DNA of 64,000 nucleotides, taken from positions 10,011,591 through 10,075,590 of the forward strand of contig LS997564.1 in assembly GCA_000469685.2 (NCBI GenBank), in the 5' to 3' direction. Within the stretch, counting starts at the first letter, position 1. The number at the start of each line of letters is the position of its first letter. This document shows positions 47,458 to 59,681 of the stretch, in pieces. This DNA comes from Haemonchus contortus (taxonomy: Eukaryota > Nematoda > Chromadorea > Rhabditida > Trichostrongylidae). A model generated the notes under the pieces. The model had not been told where the DNA came from and searched no databases. It saw nothing but the letters and a program-made list of their open reading frames with translations. A program made the translations under genes and the position numbers.

Positions 47458-49287
47458 GTTTCGGCTCTCTAGTAAAATATTAAACTGTAATAAAACACTC
47501 GAGAATCTTGGTAGCATTACATTGATTGAAACACTGTTTTTTGTTTGTGAACCATCGTTAGACATCTTGCCTAGACAGTTTTTATGGGCACAAAATGAAG
47601 GGCCATAATGGTCTCATGGGTAGTAATAACACTAAACAGGTTTTGAATAAAGGATGTAAGTTTAGAATTCGTTTAAACTCATAAACCTTCATGGAAAACC
47701 CATCGTTGTCAAACAACAGCCTATTCTTGAATTGTATGAAAATAAAATATTTCATGAGATACATTATACATGAGAACTTCTCAGCGGGTGTAGTGCGTTA
47801 GGAACGAAATGGTCGCGTCGCAGTGAGAGGGGCGTCGCGCGCGAAGGAATGTAGCAGGATGCAGCAGTAGGTAAGAACTACAAGAATAAAAGTAATAATA
47901 GTAGAATTAGGCATAAAATAATGATCGCATATCGATTGAGCTGTATGAAGAACGCCAGAGCTGTAATAACGGCGAATGAGTGGTTCGCGATTGCCGCGTG
48001 CGGCGGATCGATTACCCAAAACCGTTCCTAACGACCGTCTCCCCTTCTCAGCGAATACCATTTTTGGTACTTGTCGCTCTTATATGATCAGAATGCTCTC
48101 ATCAGGAATTACAAAATGAACTGAATCAACCATTATTGGCTGTGAGACTATTATTGGCCAGTTATGACTCTACACAACAATAAAATTATTACAAATTTTC
48201 CATATTTTACCAGCAATTTCAATGGAGTTACGGTGATCAATATGTCAACCTCTAGAATCGTCGAAAACATTCCTTTCGTCAAGTGAATATGTCATTTCGT
48301 GTCAGATTCTGATTATGAAGGTGCTTCTCAAGAAAAACATCAACAAACTGAAAGATGGTGTGAAATTTGGTGAACAAACAACAGGAAACCCCTGTATGCT
48401 TGGGAAGTTCCGAGATGGAGATGGACCAAGGCAGAAGAGTCTGATGCAGTTGAATCGGTCGAGGTCAATCATGTACCCTTGGAACTCCTGACTAGAGAGA
48501 CATTTGAAAACGGTGGTAAAGGGCTTCCTCAAAGTCTTTGAGAGCAATTGCCAGTTGGAGTTATTATCTGTTCTTTAGACCGAGTTGTTCCTAATTACTA
48601 AATCCTACTTGATTTTTTCTCCCTTTGAAGCTACTTGTTCAGATCGTCGCAAGAAATGTTCCTGTTCCTTACTCATCTGTAGATGCTTGTACCATGGGCC
48701 ACACTTTGACCGAGCCCCGACTAGACGAATTTTCCACAAGTTCGGGTGAAAAGTTGTAGTCAGCCAGTGAAAAAGACTGGGGAGGTGAAAAAAAACTCCG
48801 GTGACTCTGAAAGATACAACTGTCCGTCCTTCAAGGCCTTCATCCTCACGTTTTCGGTCCACCGAACAAACCCCATCGAGGGAAAGTTGTTCGGTTCGTG
48901 ATATGATACCTGGCCACAGACTTAACATCAATAATCAGAAAGGATACAAGATTGTATTTCATGATCGATGTGATAGATAATTAGTGATAAGATGAGGTAA
49001 TCTAATGTATTGAGAAGGTCGTGAGCTGGATCAGCTATAGTGGAGAATGGAGCACTTCTTGGGGTCGTCTATGTCAGAAGCATGGGGCTGATGAAGCGGG
49101 GAATAGTCCCATCAGAATGATTCATGTGCCATTGAATGATGAACCAGAGTGACTGATAAAGTGAATGAAACTGATGGGAACCAGTTTATCGATTGACTGT
49201 AAACACGTCCAGTCTTTTCAAAACAACGGCCAACGTCATGTACTCTCTATACTCTGCGCCGGCGGTCATAAAAGGTCAGGCGTGAAA
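47458..49287. other. No gene recognised
   Basis: Open frames on the minus strand at 48302-48547 and 48605-48931 (108 codons) lack motif and splice support. The stretch ATGTTCCTG with TCATCTGTAGATG (48655-48690) loosely resembles 53438-53470, perhaps an unrecognised repeat. Confidence 0.3.
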
Positions 49288-49634
49288 TCGCGGATCAATC
49301 CCTTTTGGAATGCGCCACGCATTCGAGTTCGATGGGAATTCTAATAACAAGCGAATGTATGTATAGTCTGGGGCTCGATCTGCAGGAACTAGTCGTTTGC
49401 ACGCTTCTTACTCTCTCAAAACCAGTCTGACATAGGGTTAACCTCTTCACTTTACCGTTTTTCGGGTCAGTCTTTTTTAAGGTTTGTTAATCGAATCCAG
49501 ACTTCGTTGAACAATGGAAACATTAGCTAGAGTACCAGTTACAGGCTTGGTCGGCCTGGGCGGATATCGATCCGGCATTCGAAGAAGTGACCGAGCGTGT
49601 GTAAAAGTGCCACTACACCAACACCGCCCGGAAA
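49288..49634 (-). repeat. SINE-like copy, interrupted
   Basis: Tail half at 49288-49385 (GATCAATCCC, ATTCGAGTTCGAT, GTATAGTCTGG) and head half at 49540-49634 (GCCTGGGCGGATATCGATCC, GTGCCACTACACC), separated by about 150 bp of unrelated sequence. Confidence 0.65.
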
Positions 49635-51939
49635 GGACCATGGATCTGCGAATCGGGCGAAATTCTGATGGACCCAGTAGATTGTTTTTTTTTTCGATGA
49701 TATTTTCGTCAAATACAGTTTACATACAACAAAAAAGAAAGGACTTGGGGTATGTCAGAAAAGGCTTGATTTGAAGAAAAAGTGGTTTATTAGATTGGGA
49801 CGAAGCTGGAACAGAGCTATACGATCTAGCCATTGCTGGTTTGGTTTTGCTAGTTTGTCTTCAACCCAAACAAGCCAGCATAATGTGTGGGCACTAAAAC
49901 TTGGAACCGCCCTCTGCTGGCATAAAAGAAAGAAACTTTTTCCCCGGTTAACACATCCGTGACTGGTACATGTCCGGTTAAATAGACGAGTTCCCTGTGG
50001 TGACTACTCATCTTACAGCAAGCGGTGGCTGTAAAACAAAAAGTGGCAACATTCTTTAAACGCGATACCCATTTGTAGCCGATGGCTCATGCAACAGCGA
50101 TGCTTTCGAGTGAGGGGTATAACCGTGATCAATGGATGTAGCCAAAACTGCTTGCCGAATGAATAAGCTTGAGAAAAATGCATTTGGATGTGACTTCTTC
50201 TTTGAAGTTGTCATCGGAACGTAGAGATAGAGGTAAACGAGTCTCTCGTCCCGATGTTTTCGTGAAAACAGATATGAATTTGTAATATATTTGTAAACAA
50301 AACTTCCTCATACGTTCTGCCAACAGGAAAGGTGGCAGTGGGCCTGTAAACCTCACAAGAACGTTTTCGAGCAGGGCAACCGATGTTGTAGCCCTGAAAG
50401 GATGGTCAGATGGTTGGACAGGTGTACGGGCCTGTCGGCGATGAACGTGCCGATGATTCTGAAGTATGTGGCTTAAGTGAAATGACGGAAGTCACTATGC
50501 AGGATCGTGCGAAAACGACGAAAAAGCGCAGAAATCGGCGGATTGGGTTGTACCAGAGTACGTATAATATCTGTGACCGTCTGCAGGTCTCCTAAAGAGC
50601 GTACTATTCGCCGGCGTCCTAAAGCTTCATAGTGAATGGTGCAGCCTTGACAGGCTCGTCATGACGTTGCCTTTTTAGATGTGTACGTCGACTAAACAGA
50701 TTTTGGAGCACTTCTAGGCTCTGATAAGATCGTTCTTCGAAGCACCAATGTCCTTCGTGCTAGTCTTGAAGGCCCCAGGATCATCCTGAGGGGGAATCTC
50801 AGACGCCTGACGGTATATGAGCAGGGTTCCTGCAAGTCACCGTTCAGCCCCCATATTTATTCAACCTAGACCAATTAACGCCAACGAAACTAAGCAAAGT
50901 CACAAGAGATCATCGCCCACTATTCATTTCAATCCATGAATCCCCACAAGTTTCAGGAACGTTACGCATCAAACCAACGTGGATCAGGCCCTCCTTGAGT
51001 CATGAGAAACTTCGAGTAGCCGACGTGACCATCACAGTTCTCCTCGAGGCGATTTCTCTATCTCTGTAGCCTTCGATCGGTTCCGAGAATAGTTTTTGGA
51101 GCTTTTTTTTTGTCAAGGGGACTATTCACTGTATCCTTTCCCTCGAGGTCTTAGGCATGGCTGCGTGTCTATCGTATAAATGACGAGCATGAACCTGGTG
51201 CCCAGTTAGTTCTATTGGCTGGCTATCTTGGTCATGGTAGAGAGGGTCAGGTCATAGAATGAACAAGTGAAACCAGAACAGTTGAGAAATGCAAACATCC
51301 GCTTCAGAGTACCTACAGTGGAGACTAAAAGAGAAAAGATGCCTTGTAGGAGAGGACGATCAAGCTGGGTAAACGTTTCTGAGGATGGTAGTGCTCGTTG
51401 AACTCATAGGAAGTGGTAAACCCTGAGTCCCTCAAGAAATTCATAGCCCACGCCTTTCTAACCACGATCTGGCTTCAAGAGATTTAATCAACTTAAGCCT
51501 AAATAGAGAAATTTCCAGAGCTTATGCAATTAATTCATTCATGGATGTAATTCCATGACAGTGAGCCCCACCACCAACCACTGCAGCGCGAGTTGCCGCG
51601 TGATCCGCCGCCAGGGCGGAGCGACCACTCGCCGCGATGGGTACGACTCTCTCCCCTTCCCACTCCCCCCCCCCCCCCCCCCCTTACCCCGAATTTTCCT
51701 TAACCCATCATGCTCCACCTACAATAACTGCAGCAATCCTACTAAAGTGCTGGAAGCCCGGGAATCGTAAATGGGTTTCAGACGATGAACAACAGAAATA
51801 CTGTTTGGCGAGTGTAACCCCATTGGATCTTTGAGAGCTTCACGAAAGGCTAGAGAATAAATGTGTCGTTTGACTGTACACATTCAATTTCCCTAGACGC
51901 CTCTAAACCACTTCTACCTTTCTATCAGATGAAGACCGT
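49635..51939. other. Repeat fragments, no gene recognised
   Basis: At about 50600-50780 an inverted fragment shares GGTGCAGCCTTGACAGG and related blocks with the body of copies E and F. A run of 20 C residues lies at 51665-51684. Nothing else assignable. Confidence 0.4.
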
Positions 51940-52150
51940 ATAGTGCCAAGGGCTCAGACGTAGGGTCTGGAACTTAAATTCCGGATCGTCACCCAACCAG
52001 ATTAACCAAAGTTCCCATCTTTTCTGGTTCGGTCAATTGGTTAGGGACACATTTGGGAGGATAAAAGCATACCGACTGACCACGGCCAGTTATAAGTCAA
52101 ATATGCATTCATACGCCACTGCAATTCTGAGGGGAATAGGGTGGTTGGAA
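51940..52150 (+). repeat. SINE-like copy, degraded head
   Basis: The B-box region is mutated (GGAACTTAAATTCCGG). The body keeps AACCAGATTAACCAAAG, TTGGGAGGATAAAAGCA, CATTCATACGCCACTG and a shortened tail. Confidence 0.6.
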
Positions 52151-52948
52151 GTCATCGCGGGAACGGGATTGCCTAGAACCAGAAGGCTTTATCCTTCTAT
52201 CGCTTTAGAGCAGTGATGGACAACTGGTCAAGAGGCGCTATCTCTATCACCGAGTGCTCACGAATATACCGTATCGAGCCAAGCTGATATCCATAAACGT
52301 TATAGTACTGTTTGAAAATCGGATCGATTATGAGGCAGTTTTTGGAACAAAAAAGGTAAATCAGACGGGATCGTCACAAAAAACCATATGAATGAAGGTA
52401 GGCTTCTCTATAAAAAGTCGTATCGGAAGTCTTGAAGAAGAGAATGGCTTAACACAAAGCTGGCATGGTCCTGTGACGACCGGCGGGGAGTCTTCACGGG
52501 CAGTGATCGCGACAAAATTTGAGAACTGTAGGCAGGGGACGTACCTGAGCGAAGAGAGACCTTGTCCATATAAGTGATCGTGATCGGCATCAAAGGAAGG
52601 AATCAGGAATTCAAGTTATACTCTTGTTATGATTAGAGCACCGTAAAAAGATGTTCAGACACCAATTGTGGTACATTTTTCTATATGCACTATATCCATG
52701 AATTGCACCATAAGAATGTAGTTTCTGCAAACATATGCGCCCTCTGAACCGGTCCCAGCACTGAAGTGAAACCGAAACTGCTTACGTATATAGACAGAAG
52801 AAAGAACGTTGCAGTTATTTATGTGCGTCCCCCATTGGTTGCATCGTTTGGAAATAAGGTTTTGTTAACAGTACTTTGAATTGAGTATGATGGAGTGGAT
52901 GTCTGCAGTCAGATCGGTGGAGGTCGACACTTTTGGCGAGAAACCTGA
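52151..52948. other. No gene recognised
   Basis: Short open frames only; no repeat family or RNA gene seen. Confidence 0.35.
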
Positions 52949-53281
52949 TTAAAGATACAGTTCGTGACAAAAATGATTTTTGAGATTTCCCACTAGAATA
53001 AATCTACGGCCCCCAAGGATAGTATATGGGCCGTTGTTGGGAAGAAAAACAGTCTAGACAGGGCGTAATAAGGGCTCCAGAACCGGTTTGGCCGACGCAG
53101 ACAATCAAAGTGACCGTGTTATGCCGGCCTTGTTATAACTGCACTATTCACAGGACGACAGGAATAGTACGCTTCTGTGAGAGACATCCAGACGGCCATG
53201 TCGTACTACCCCATTCTACACCATGACTTCCATGTTTCAATTAAAATATGGACCTCAAAACTATCGTGAGCTGAGCCCTCC
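52949..53281. mobile_element. CACAGTTCACGATAA element, copy F
   Basis: Ends TTAAAGATACAGTTCGTGAC and AACTATCGTGAGCTGAGCCC form a degraded inverted pair. The interior aligns with copy E (AATAAGGGCTCCAGAACCGG, ATGCCGGCCTTGTTA, CAGACGGCC). About 330 bp. Confidence 0.75.
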
Positions 53282-53580
53282 AATAGTCATATGACAGAAA
53301 TAGAAAGGGCCCTTCTCGACCGCTTTGAAAATGAGAATCGCCGAAAAATTGTTTTCTTCTCGCCCAAGTCGAATTATTCCCATTTATCAACACCAATTCG
53401 TCCTTTTTCCATTTTGAGGCTATTCGTCCACGACAGATGTTCCTGCTCCTAATCCATCATATGTGGGTGGTAATATCGAGTGCGGCCGATAGTCAATCAT
53501 CTGCATTGCTATCAGTTTGAATAGAAACTGCTGAAATAAGCGATTGAAACGAAATGAAGTGAAATCTCCGTTGAAACGAA

Positions 53581-53898
53581 GATGCTCAGATGGGCTTGCA
53601 GTATACGTGATTGGACAGAAGGAGACGTCAGGCCGGTCACGCGAACATCCTCTGTTCAGCTGAAGATGAGCGAGAGCGTCTGCGATGCTACGGACATGTA
53701 CTTAGGAGGCCACAGAATCATCCAATAAGGCAGGCAATGGAGTTCGAGGCTCCAGCGAGGCGACCACGACGACCTCCTCAGAAGAGGTGGCGAGACGTGA
53801 TCAAGATGGACCTCGCCGAAAGTAATGGCAGAAGATGCCACAGACAGAAGGAGGTAGAGACGGCTGACATGAACAGCGGACCTTGCGACTGCGCATGA
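53581..53898 (+). pseudogene. Non-LTR retrotransposon, C-terminal RT remnant
   Basis: MLRWACSI-like start, then after a frame change ERERLRCYGHVLRRPQNHP, RPRRPPQKRWRDVIKMDLAE and, in another frame, a WRRLT-TADLATAHDQ ending. This is the conserved tail (RLRWYGHVLRR ... GRPKKRW ... WR) of nematode LINE reverse transcriptases, of a different group from the remnant at 26.1 kb. 5'-truncated and frameshifted; followed by an AAG/GTGA-rich run (53913-53938). Confidence 0.82.
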
Positions 53899-53949
53899 CC
53901 AACAGGACTAGAGGAAGAAGAAGAAGAAGTGAGTGAGTGAAAAGGTCAG

Positions 53950-54985
53950 TGTGGAGTGAGGTTTCTGATCCTGACCGGTTCAACTACATGTCTCAAAGAA
54001 GGAGTAGCAATAGAAGCTTCACAAGATGCACTGTGGCCCTGTCCCTGTTCATTTTGGAGGCAAATAGAAGTTGTCGTGACTAGATTATTCTATGACATGC
54101 GAGCTTTGTAGTTGGAACAATATATTAGTTAACAAAGAGGAGTGCAAATCCCATATCTATGAAATTGCCAGAAGAGTCGCTAATGATTATCTAGCGAAAG
54201 ACTTCCGTGGTGAACCGGAAAGATCAAGTTGCCTCCTGTAGTATAATGATGTCTTTGCTGCCTCACTCGATTCCTTTCAACCTCATATGCGTTCGTTCCC
54301 CCTAACCGCCGCGACTCGATTCCCCAACTCACACCCAGAAACAGAGATACAAGTGGGCGAATGTAGCACATGAGACGGACTGCTCAATATCTTCATTGCT
54401 CTGCAAGTTTCTGGGTAAGTCTTTGAATGAAATCCCAACTACCAATAATCCCTATACAGAAAGTTGCCCACGGCCTGAAACTCAGCTGGAGAGAGCAGCC
54501 AGTCTGTGGCCATGCCTTTCCAGCCGATAAACGTGCGCTTTTTCTCAAACTTTCGAAGTCATATTGAAATTGGGCCCCTGCTTTGAGCAAAGGAACGGAA
54601 GGGGAATAATAAAATCAAGTTCTCAACAAAAACAAAATTCAATTGCCCATCACATTAGGTAGTTGATGTGATCAACTGAACTGTCACTAATTCGATGAGG
54701 GTGGCAAACAAGGAGGTTGAGTTGATGTATGGTGAGCAGTCAGGCTATGAAATCGATCAAAACGAACGACCATTCGCCTTACAACATCGAGTGAAGGAGA
54801 TATTTCGAGTAAATTTTCCATCGATTCTAGTTAAAAATATCTCTGTAGCCAAGAGGTACAATGGTCTTCCGCGAAAATTGACCTAAACGACGAAACACAC
54901 GAAGATTTCGGGAAGGAGCTTGTCAAACAGATTTCAGGAGCGTTTAATCGTTCTAACATTGGGAAAGGGGAAAAGAAAATAAATT
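53950..54985. other. No gene recognised
   Basis: Short open frames only. Near 54450 the stretch GAAAGTTGCCCACGGCC resembles GGAAGTTTGCCCAGGGCC at 55036, perhaps a shared repeat. Confidence 0.3.
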
Positions 54986-55453
54986 CTAATGATAACTAAT
55001 AGCAACAAAATAAAAAAATATTCTAAAGCACTTATGCGGAAGTTTGCCCAGGGCCCGCCCAAAATCACTTTTTGTGCCGATCCTAATGACTCGGAATGAG
55101 CCTCTCAGCCAATTAAACGGGGGTATCTCACTTTCCGTGAGGTCCCGTCCTTTTATTGGCTGGCCTCGCAGGGGCATCATCAGCACATAGACCACAAATG
55201 GATGGATGGACCAGAAAACGTTCACTTTCCATCTTCCACGACTTTTGACAAAGTGGAAAGTGACCGTGTAGATGAAAGAATGCCCCTCCGATTGGTGAAG
55301 AATGCAAACGCGAAGCTCCAGTCTTGAGATGGAAGACTTAACCAACAGATTGACACCACGACGAGCCGAATTTATAGAGAGCGAGACAGAATTTTCGGTC
55401 GAAAGCTTGTTATAAAGAGGACTGCGGACCTCCGCTATTAACACCTTTTCCAA
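54986..55453 (-). CDS. Longest unassigned open frame (155 codons)
   Basis: Unrecognised. It begins MEKVLIAEVRSPLYN, has a central stretch HSFIYTVTFHFVKSRGRWK and ends in an aromatic-rich tail. There is no clear signal peptide, membrane span or family motif. No neighbouring exon or promoter feature supports it. It may be part of a repeat, since a fragment (GTTTGCCCAGGGCC) has a counterpart near 54450. Confidence 0.3.
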   Translation of the reverse strand: MEKVLIAEVRSPLYNKLSTENSVSLSINSARRGVNLLVKSSISRLELRVCILHQSEGHSFIYTVTFHFVKSRGRWKVNVFWSIHPFVVYVLMMPLRGQPIKGRDLTESEIPPFNWLRGSFRVIRIGTKSDFGRALGKLPHKCFRIFFYFVAISYH

Positions 55454-55653
55454 TCATAGAGAAACAGTGGATCGAGTAAAAGAGGCAAGTCATGCAATCC
55501 AAATCAGCAAAAACCCAAAGGAACATCTAATACCGGTCCAATTTCAGAAAACTTTTGGTTCGAGAATGAACTGGACCATCCAATCTTGAAATAATACGAC
55601 TAGAATAGCGTAGGCTAAAAGTATAAAAGTATTTGGACGATAATCGACCATGT

Positions 55654-55848
55654 TAGAGGGATGCGCCCACTATTGCCTTCTATTTAGAATCGTGGTGGCG
55701 TATTGAATGCGTATGAAGTCTATACAATGACTTGCGATGGCCAGTCGAGCACAAGTCAGTGCTTTTATCCTCCCAGACGAGTCTGGTACCAATAAACCGA
55801 CCCCGGAGGGACGGAAGGCATGGCTTGGGCGGATATCGATCCAGGATA
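55654..55848 (-). repeat. SINE-like copy, head truncated
   Basis: Reverse orientation: GAGGGATGCGCCC, TTTAGAATCGTGGTGGCG, CTATACAATGACTTGCGATG, TTTTATCCTCCCAGACGAG, GGCGGATATCGATCCAGGA. The tRNA-like head is absent; the Tc element begins about 70 bp further right. Confidence 0.8.
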
Positions 55849-55919
55849 GCATATCTTACACGAATATAATGAATGTAAGCATACATAACATATAGAATAC
55901 AGCTTGCATGTAAGATATA

Positions 55920-57492
55920 CAGTGCGTTTCATAATTATAAGGTCACCCTCAATTTTTGCACTTTCAAAAAAAGTAATCATTAAGGATTTTTTCTAGCATC
56001 ACGAACAGATTCCCCAGCACGAATAACCTAGGTATCCGTTGCTTAGCCGCTGCTGCATTCTTCTGAACTTTTTTAGAACAGTTTATCGGTTTTTGCACCG
56101 TTTCATAATTATAAGGTCACCCTGAGAAAGTGAACGATTATTAACGAAAGAGAGGAAATTTCGTGTTTGAAGATACTTGTAAAGGTAAGCATGTGTAGCA
56201 AAGGCATTTCTAAACCTGACTGTCAACATGGCTTGTGGTCATCTGCTTTCCTCTGATGAGAAGGCTCATCATGAAGGTGGGCTCCGTACTCGAGCCATTT
56301 CCAATCAAATAGAGAGATCCCCTTGGTCCATTCGGAGATTTCTAGAGAGTCCTCATGTCGTTAGATATAACACCGACTGTGGACACCCATGAAAGATTAC
56401 TAGCCGTGACGATCGGAAAATTCTGAGGACTGTTTCCAACAGTGCGTCCTCCTTGAACCAGATCCGATCGGAATTAAACCTCTCTGTGTCGAAAACTACA
56501 GTCTGGAGAGCAGTGAGAAGATGCGAGAACATCACCAGGCAAGCAATGGAGAAGGTGCCACGAATCACCGATCGTCACAAAGAGGCTCGACTTGGATTTG
56601 CAAAGATGAACCTAGGGAGAGATTGGGCAAAGGTAGATCTGCATCGAAATCTCACCATAGAGCTGAATAATTCCTACTCAGGTCGTCTTTTTGGATGAAA
56701 AGAAATTCAATCTGACGGAAACAAGCGCTACTAACGCGACTTGAGGAAGGAACCAGTCTACTTCAGCCGTCGCAGTTTCGGTGGAGGAAGCCCATGGTGT
56801 GGGGTGCGTTCTGCAGTGATGTCGTGTTGTCGTGAGCTGCAGTATGGATTTCAAGGATTAGCAGAAAGTCTTCGAGCATCATCTAGTACCTTTTCTATGC
56901 CATCGCCGTCACCCCAACTATGTCTTTCAACAAGATAACGCCTACAATCATGTGAGCCGTGCAACGGATGAGTGGCTGCAATGCCAATAAATAAGCGTCT
57001 TACCATGGCCAGCCTGCAGTCCCGACCTCAGTCGGATGGAACATTTCTGGGACATAATATTCAGACAGGTTTATGCGAATAACCGTCAGTTCCAGGGCAA
57101 AGAAGAGCTGAAGCGAGCACTTATCGAAGCATGGAGAGCAACCGATGAGGAACATCTTCGAAACCTAGTTTCTAGTATGCCCCGCAGGCTCTTTGATGTT
57201 GCTCTTAAACAAGGATGAGCCATAGATTATTAAGTGTTGTGCATATGCCACCAACGTTAATAAATCACTTACTTTCTCAGGGTGACCTTATAATTATGAA
57301 ACGGTGCAAAAGCCGACACTATCTTTAAAAAATTCGTAAAAAATTTGAGGTGAAAGATATTGCGACCAAAATTTGAGTACGGAGGTACATTGTGACGAGG
57401 AATCTACCAGTGTTTGCCAAAAAATTCCATTCTGGCTGCTTTCTCCGGAATCGCAAAAATCTGGGGTGACCTTATAATTATGAAACGCACTG
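55920..57492 (+). mobile_element. Tc1/Tc3-like transposon, inactive, with duplicated terminal sites
   Basis: TA-flanked (55918-55919 and 57493-57494). Outer inverted ends start CAGTGCGTTTCATAATTATA and continue AGGTCACCC. A second, inner pair of the same core (56096-56127 and 57276-57305) lies 175-190 bp inside each end. The transposase reads 56228-57218: MACGHLLSSDEKA, then an in-frame TGA (56389), LTSRDDRKI-like helix-turn-helix, VVFLDEKKFNL (first Asp), FQQDNAYNHV (second Asp), and PACSPDLSRMEHFWD (catalytic Glu). It ends SMPRRLFDVALKQG. At least one stop and further frame changes inactivate it. A D-D34-E Tc1-like member; the duplicated terminal sites recall Tc3. Confidence 0.9.
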
Positions 57493-57589
57493 TATACACA
57501 TAAAGACATAGCGTTTGTTCATGTGAATAAATGAAGCAGGAGAGGGAGGAAAGGGAAGGAAGGACAGAAATGACGAAGTTCCTCGTCAC

Positions 57590-57862
57590 TGATCAATCCC
57601 GTTTTGGGATCGCCCACTCATTTAATTGCCATTCGGAATCGTAAAGAGGCGTTTGAACGTGTATGTGGCTCATATAGCGTATGCAAAAGCCATCCCCCCA
57701 GACAAGTCTTGGGCAAGTTAACCCACCCGGAGGAATGCAGGGCTTGATTAGCCTATGTTAAGCAAGCACTGCATTCTTGGCATGATCCAAATATCGCCCG
57801 ATCTGGGATTCGATTCCCGCACCATGCCCACGGTAGTGCGCCGCTTGACACTACTCCACCCA
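57590..57862 (-). repeat. SINE-like tRNA-headed repeat
   Basis: Reverse orientation: CTGATCAATCCCG tail, GAATCGTAAAGAGGCG, GTGTATGTGGCTCATATAG, then the head GGGATTCGATTCCCGCACC and GCGCCGCTTGACACTACTCC. Slightly rearranged near 57770. Confidence 0.7.
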
Positions 57863-58693
57863 AGATTATTTCCGGGCTTGCCCGCATAGTTTTAGAGGAT
57901 ACTGCTGACAAGCTTCTATATTTTTATTTTTGTTTTGAATTGGAATAGATTAATTCTAAAGAGAGCAGTCAACGTGATCAACCCCACAGACAACTGGGTA
58001 TGGGTTTGAAGTGATTTTCCTATAGCTGCATGTTCCACTATGTTGCACAGCCGAGGAGAACCGCGACGATGTGACACTAAACGGCGCCGACGCTAAAAAT
58101 GACGGTCATATTCGTGCCGAGACCATCAATCAGCGCTATAGATCAAGTTCCAGTCAAGGCAATACACTTATCCTGGCGAAGTAGCATTAGCCGTAGTTAT
58201 AAAGGTATAATTAATTAAAGGGCTGCCGACTCACATGAAAAGGACATTTTCTATGATTTTGTACAGTAGCTGCATGGATGCAGTACTTAGGTACCGAGTG
58301 ATCAAAACAGGTAAAACGCTGAAGGAGGTGTGTACAGAATTCCAGGTAGAAATCGGACGAGATCGAAAAAGACGAGTGCTTGATCTGGGATACTCTTTCA
58401 TACTTTGAAGGGGGAAAAGATGAAAAAGGAAGTGGAAGACGATCAACATGAAGGAAATAATGTAAAGACGTCGCAGAGTCGATTATAGGGTCACAAACGA
58501 AATGAGCGATCAACGATCTGTGAAATTAGGGACACCCTGGCTAACTGGGAACATAAAAGTACGACTCGAGGTCAAGTCCGTATCGACTGGAGCATGTCCA
58601 AAACAAAAAATGGTCTGAACTGAAATAAGATAGCATGGGACACACTCACCTGGGTAGGGTATTTAGCTTATACGGTTTCAAGCAAGAATGTAG
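57863..58693. other. No gene recognised
   Basis: Minus-strand open frame 58211-58513 (100 codons) has no motif or splice support. Nothing else assignable. Confidence 0.3.
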
Positions 58694-58965
58694 GAGGTGG
58701 TATAGTGGCAACAGGCGCTCCATAGCTAACGCATGGTTACGGGTTCGTATCTCGTCAGGGCCTAGGCCAACCAAGCCTTCCCTCTCTCAGGGATCGGTTA
58801 ATTGATACCAGACTCGTCTGGGAGGATGAAAGCAGTGACTTGTACATCGGCTGGCCACCGCAAGTCATTGTATAGGCTACATACCCATTCAATAGCCACT
58901 ACGGTTCTGAATAGAAGTCGAATGTGGGGGCGCATTCCCAGACGGGGTTGGTCATGCCAAAAGCG
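58694..58965 (+). repeat. SINE-like tRNA-headed repeat, best full-length copy
   Basis: Complete layout: head GGTGGTATAGTGGCAACAGG ... GGGTTCGTATC, then GCCTAGGCCAACCAAGCC, ATACCAGACTCGTCTGGGAG, GACTTGTACATCGGCTGGCC, GCAAGTCATTGTATAGGC, AATAGAAGTCGAATGTGGGG and ACGGGGTTGGTCATGCC. Useful as the reference copy for this family. Confidence 0.85.
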
Positions 58966-59368
58966 ATGTCGAGCAACACCAGTTTCTTCGTGGTATTGAA
59001 TAATTTATAAGCCACACTTTAGAATCATTTCCTGCCTCATTAGGAAGGGGAGAGGGGTGGGGGGAGGGTGACAAGGCTTTTTACCACCCATTCTGTGGAA
59101 TTGTTATGAGTTGAAGGCAAGACAGATTGCATAGTAACAAAATCTTTTTAAAATTTAATGCTTTCATAATTTCTACTTACAAAACCCTTCAATCAAGTCT
59201 CATTATAAAACTGATCAATCAAAGAGGGAGAGAGAGGCCGAGCAGCAAAGAAGAACGGGTTGGCGAGATTGAATTCCCCATCTATTCATATCGAACTATC
59301 TGATAATCAAGGACAAGCAGAAACAAGTTTTTCGCCCAAATTACCTCCCATATCGGCCATATTAATAG

Positions 59369-59632
59369 GTGGGTGGCATTTTGGAATTGATTTATTCGAT
59401 AAGTCGTAAATCATTCGAGAAACAACTATTGAGAAAAGAAAAGGTGGCATTGAAACAAGTGACGTACATGGAATTGCTACAGACAAGTGTGACGGCCATT
59501 TATGTGGGAATCGATGACGAAAACGAAGTCTGTGATAACAGTCGGCTGCTGACGTTATGCCCTGCTTCCATACAGATCGAGCTTGTGCATTTATTAAGTA
59601 CCGCTCGTTTTCTTATCCATATATCTACTTGA
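59369..59632 (+). CDS. Candidate unassigned open frame (87 codons)
   Basis: Reads KSFEKQLLRKEKVALKQVTY then a part with VTAIYVGIDDENEVCDNSR and ASIQIELVHLLSTARF. Composition is protein-like, with amphipathic stretches, but I see no family motif, signal peptide or neighbouring exon. Could be a single exon of an unrecognised gene or chance. Confidence 0.25.
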   Translation: MGGILELIYSISRKSFEKQLLRKEKVALKQVTYMELLQTSVTAIYVGIDDENEVCDNSRLLTLCPASIQIELVHLLSTARFLIHIST

Positions 59633-59681
59633 AAGGTTGCGTTTTGCGTAACCCCCCCCTAGGAATTCAAGGATAAAGCCT

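Noticed and set aside
58694..58760. tRNA genes at SINE heads
   Set aside because: Head sequences recur with the same non-tRNA body and lack complete cloverleaf pairing.
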